Assembly (NCBI GenBank): GCA_002408385.1
Contig: DHSB01000022.1
Coordinates: 12,376 to 27,530 of the forward strand
Direction: 5' to 3'
DNA: 15,155 nucleotides
Source of the DNA: Myxococcales bacterium UBA5297
Lineage (GTDB): Bacteria; Myxococcota; Myxococcia; Myxococcales; UBA5297
Position 1 is the first letter of the stretch, and each line of letters begins with the position of its first letter. The notes beneath the pieces are model-generated. The model was not told where the DNA came from. It saw nothing but the letters and a program-made list of their open reading frames with translations, and ran no database searches. Below, piece after piece: positions 14,001 to 15,155 of the stretch. Position numbers and translations under genes: made by a program.

Positions 14001-15155
14001 GCCTGTGACACAACCCGTGCCTGTCGTCGCGCCCGCCGCTGCGCCGATGCCGATGCCCGCGGATTCGGGATGGCTCGCCGCGTTCCAGCAGCTCCAGCGA
14101 GAGACGGCCGAGGCCCAGACCGCCTGGCACAACACGATGACGCAGGCGCACCTCGCCTATCTGCAGACCGCCGAGCGCGCCTTCGCCGGGCTCGGCGTGA
14201 TTACGGCGGGCCAGGCATTGCCGGTCTTCGACCCTGCGACGGTTGCAGCGCCGCAGATGCCGTCGATGGCGCCGATGCCAATCGCAGCGCCGGCGCCAGG
14301 CGTGAATCCGGCCGCTGTACGCTCCACCGTCCCGGCGCACGCCGCGCCAGAGCCTGTCCAGGCCGCAGCCGCTCCTGCGCCCCAAGCCCCGGCTCGGTGC
14401 CAGGCGGTGACGGCCGCGGGCGGCAGCCTCAAGGAAGCGCTCGTCGCGGTCGTCGCCGAGAAGACCGGCTATCCGGCCGAGATGCTCAACCTTCAGATGA
14501 GCCTCGAGTCCGACCTGGGCGTCGACTCCATCAAGCGCGTCGAGATCCTCTCGGGGCTCCGGGCCCGCGTCCCCAACCTTCCCGAGGTCGAACCCGGCGC
14601 CATGGCGCGGCTGCGCACCCTCGGGGCCATCGTCGAGTACCTCGCAGAAGCGTCGGGCTCGGTCCAGTGCGCTCCCTGCTCGAAGACGAACGGGGCAGCG
14701 CCCCAGCGAGCGAACGGATCGACGGCTGGCGAAAAGCCAAACGGCGCTGCGCCGGTCGAGCTGAAGCAGACCCTGCTCTCGGTCGTGGCCGAGAAGACCG
14801 GCTATCCGGCCGAGATGCTCACCCTACAGATGGGCCTCGAGTCTGACCTGGGCATCGACTCCATCAAGCGCGTCGAGATCCTCTCGGCGCTGCGCGCCCG
14901 CGTCCCCGGGCTGCCCGACGTCGAGCCCGCGGCGATGGCCCGGTTGCGCACCCTCGGCGCCATCGTCGAGCAGCTCGAAGAGGCCGCCGGGAGCGCTGCG
15001 CCCGCGCCTCAGAACACCAACTGCGCGACCGCTCCGGAGAAGCCGAACGGCGCTCCATCGATCGACCTGAAGCAGGTTCTCCTCTCCGTCGTGGCCGAGA
15101 AGACCGGCTATCCGGCCGAGATGCTCACCCTGCAGATGGGCCTCGAGTCTGACCT
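11071..15155 (+). CDS. pfaA: PUFA synthase multidomain subunit, PfaA type (KS-MAT-ACP-ACP-ACP...), partial
   Basis: Open to the window end, 1361 codons seen. In myxobacterial naming it would be pfa2. Domains: ketosynthase at about 9-460 with Cys209 (TDAACGSALSA), His344 (EAHGTGT) and His385 (IGHTKAAAG), an intact triad; malonyl acyltransferase at about 574-870 with FPGQGSQ (576-582), catalytic Ser671 in GHSFGE and His774 in AFHSPVV; a Pro/Ala-rich linker at about 925-1110 holding one amphipathic helix (about 998-1042); then tandem acyl carrier proteins. ACP1 and ACP2 carry the phosphopantetheine serines at 1153 and 1264 in LG(V/I)DSIKRVEIL. ACP3 is cut just before its serine. The KS text around GGVDTLNDIFMFMCFSKTP and the DSIKRVEIL motif are PUFA-synthase hallmarks and separate it from ordinary type I PKS. 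KR and DH domains are expected beyond the edge. A phosphopantetheinyl transferase must come from elsewhere. Confidence 0.93.
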   Translation, partial: MSNTSRPCPIAVVGVSALFPGSQDETGFWRDILAGRDLMREVPPTHWLAEDYFSPDPAAPDKTYAHRGAFLDPVDFDALGFGVPPSILPATDTSQLLALIVAQRVLEEAAQGQFASMNKERISVILGVTSAQELLASMVSRLQRPVWVKSLREAGVPESKVQEVSDRIAAHYPPWQEASFPGLLGNVVAGRIANRFDLGGTNCVTDAACGSALSAVTMATNELCLGHSDMVITGGVDTLNDIFMFMCFSKTPALSHSGDCRPFSDQADGTMLGEGIGMVALKRLEDAEAAGDRIYAVLKGVGTSSDGRAKSVYAPRPEGQAKALQRAYERAGYAPRTVELLEAHGTGTKAGDVAEIEGLNLAFDTANTPEKQWCALGSVKSQIGHTKAAAGAAGLLKVVLALNHGVLPPTIKVDRLNPKLELEKSPFYVNTRTRPWVRGSDHPRRGSVSAFGFGGSNFHAALEEYSGPTRALRKRTCAQELIVLGAETPRALVQALRGVEVGERGFLAWFARHTQESLPRGSAARVAILAADEAELRARLAAAADAIERSPEKPFSLPNGIHYGLGAREGGAAFLFPGQGSQYVEMGAGVASVWPEALAVWDLAADAVAAPEKLHEVVFPRPAFTDEERAAQSDKLRRTEWAQPALGVTSLSYLRLLEALGLRPDCVGGHSFGEIVALHAAGAFDTATALRIARRRGELMAEAARVPGAMVAAFATVEEVREAVAELPEVVVANHNAPKQVVLSGPVEAIEKAEQALRGRSIRAERLQVATAFHSPVVADSTKPFEAFLAEIDFAKPALPVFANAEAAPYPADPTAMRALLASQLVRPVRFVEQVEAMYASGVRTFLEVGAGAVLTGLVGRILAGRPHRALSVDAKGKEGAAAFHDALGRLWAAGFEPDFAALWSSFQPTSDPRQAPKPKLALAISGANYGKPYPPAEGAAALPPPNPEPRPMEPSVAASAPEPNRVVAAPTAESAKPVTQPVPVVAPAAAPMPMPADSGWLAAFQQLQRETAEAQTAWHNTMTQAHLAYLQTAERAFAGLGVITAGQALPVFDPATVAAPQMPSMAPMPIAAPAPGVNPAAVRSTVPAHAAPEPVQAAAAPAPQAPARCQAVTAAGGSLKEALVAVVAEKTGYPAEMLNLQMSLESDLGVDSIKRVEILSGLRARVPNLPEVEPGAMARLRTLGAIVEYLAEASGSVQCAPCSKTNGAAPQRANGSTAGEKPNGAAPVELKQTLLSVVAEKTGYPAEMLTLQMGLESDLGIDSIKRVEILSALRARVPGLPDVEPAAMARLRTLGAIVEQLEEAAGSAAPAPQNTNCATAPEKPNGAPSIDLKQVLLSVVAEKTGYPAEMLTLQMGLESD
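14425..15155 (+). repeat. Tandem ACP-coding repeats
   Basis: Three copies of the ACP-coding unit start near 14430, 14761 and 15067. The spacing is 333 nt between copies 1 and 2 and 306 nt between copies 2 and 3, so the difference lies in the Asn/Ala/Pro-rich linkers. Copies 2 and 3 are nearly identical in DNA over the last 60 or so bases seen (from GCCGAGAAGACC onward, one synonymous difference, CTACAG versus CTGCAG). Copy 1 is more diverged. This points to recent duplication or gene conversion. The array continues beyond the edge. Confidence 0.85.

Noticed and set aside
11739..14846. Plus-strand open frame of about 1035 codons inside the synthase gene
   Set aside because: It is a shifted reading of pfaA. 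The product is Arg/Ala/Gly-rich with no domains, as expected for high-GC shadow frames.

Overview
The window is very GC-rich DNA (roughly 70%) with strong G/C preference at third codon positions. Most long open frames on the opposite strands are therefore shadows. The exported and lipoprotein genes point to a Gram-negative with an outer membrane. The right end starts a polyunsaturated-fatty-acid (PUFA) synthase locus in which an enoyl-reductase gene of the PfaD family precedes a multidomain synthase of the PfaA type. From memory, the terrestrial myxobacterial clusters (pfa1-pfa2-pfa3) have this order, whereas marine gammaproteobacteria usually have pfaA-B-C-D. A Cys-rich, Asp/Ala-rich lipoprotein also fits Myxococcota. 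That taxon is my best guess, not something the sequence proves.

Left part (1-5000): a large exported coiled-coil protein on the minus strand runs off the left edge. It is divergent from a small exported TPR protein (1853-2770). A small three-helix membrane protein of the DUF5658 type on the minus strand (about 3391 down to 3015 or 2807) probably carries a one-base frameshift. It is divergent from a lipoprotein with a PIG-L/LmbE-type zinc deacetylase domain (3665-4759), whose start is a TTG chosen by a perfect Shine-Dalgarno.

Middle part (5000-9395): an exported protein joins a predicted outer-membrane beta-barrel to a C-terminal amicyanin-like type 1 copper domain (5006-6085). Converging on it is a hybrid histidine kinase (6249-8828, minus strand) whose sensor looks like a soluble type I periplasmic-binding-protein fold with no signal peptide or membrane segment. 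A 567-bp intergenic region with several hairpins separates this kinase from the divergent PUFA genes and holds a plausible promoter for them.

Right part (9396-15155): pfaD and pfaA lie 49 nt apart on the plus strand and are probably co-transcribed. PfaA shows KS, malonyl-AT and then tandem ACPs. Two ACPs are complete and a third is cut by the window end, so KR, DH and the later synthase subunit(s) are outside. PfaA would load and extend malonyl units on its ACP array and PfaD would carry out the enoyl reductions. Chain length and unsaturation cannot be read from this window. The kinase is a candidate regulator only because of its position.
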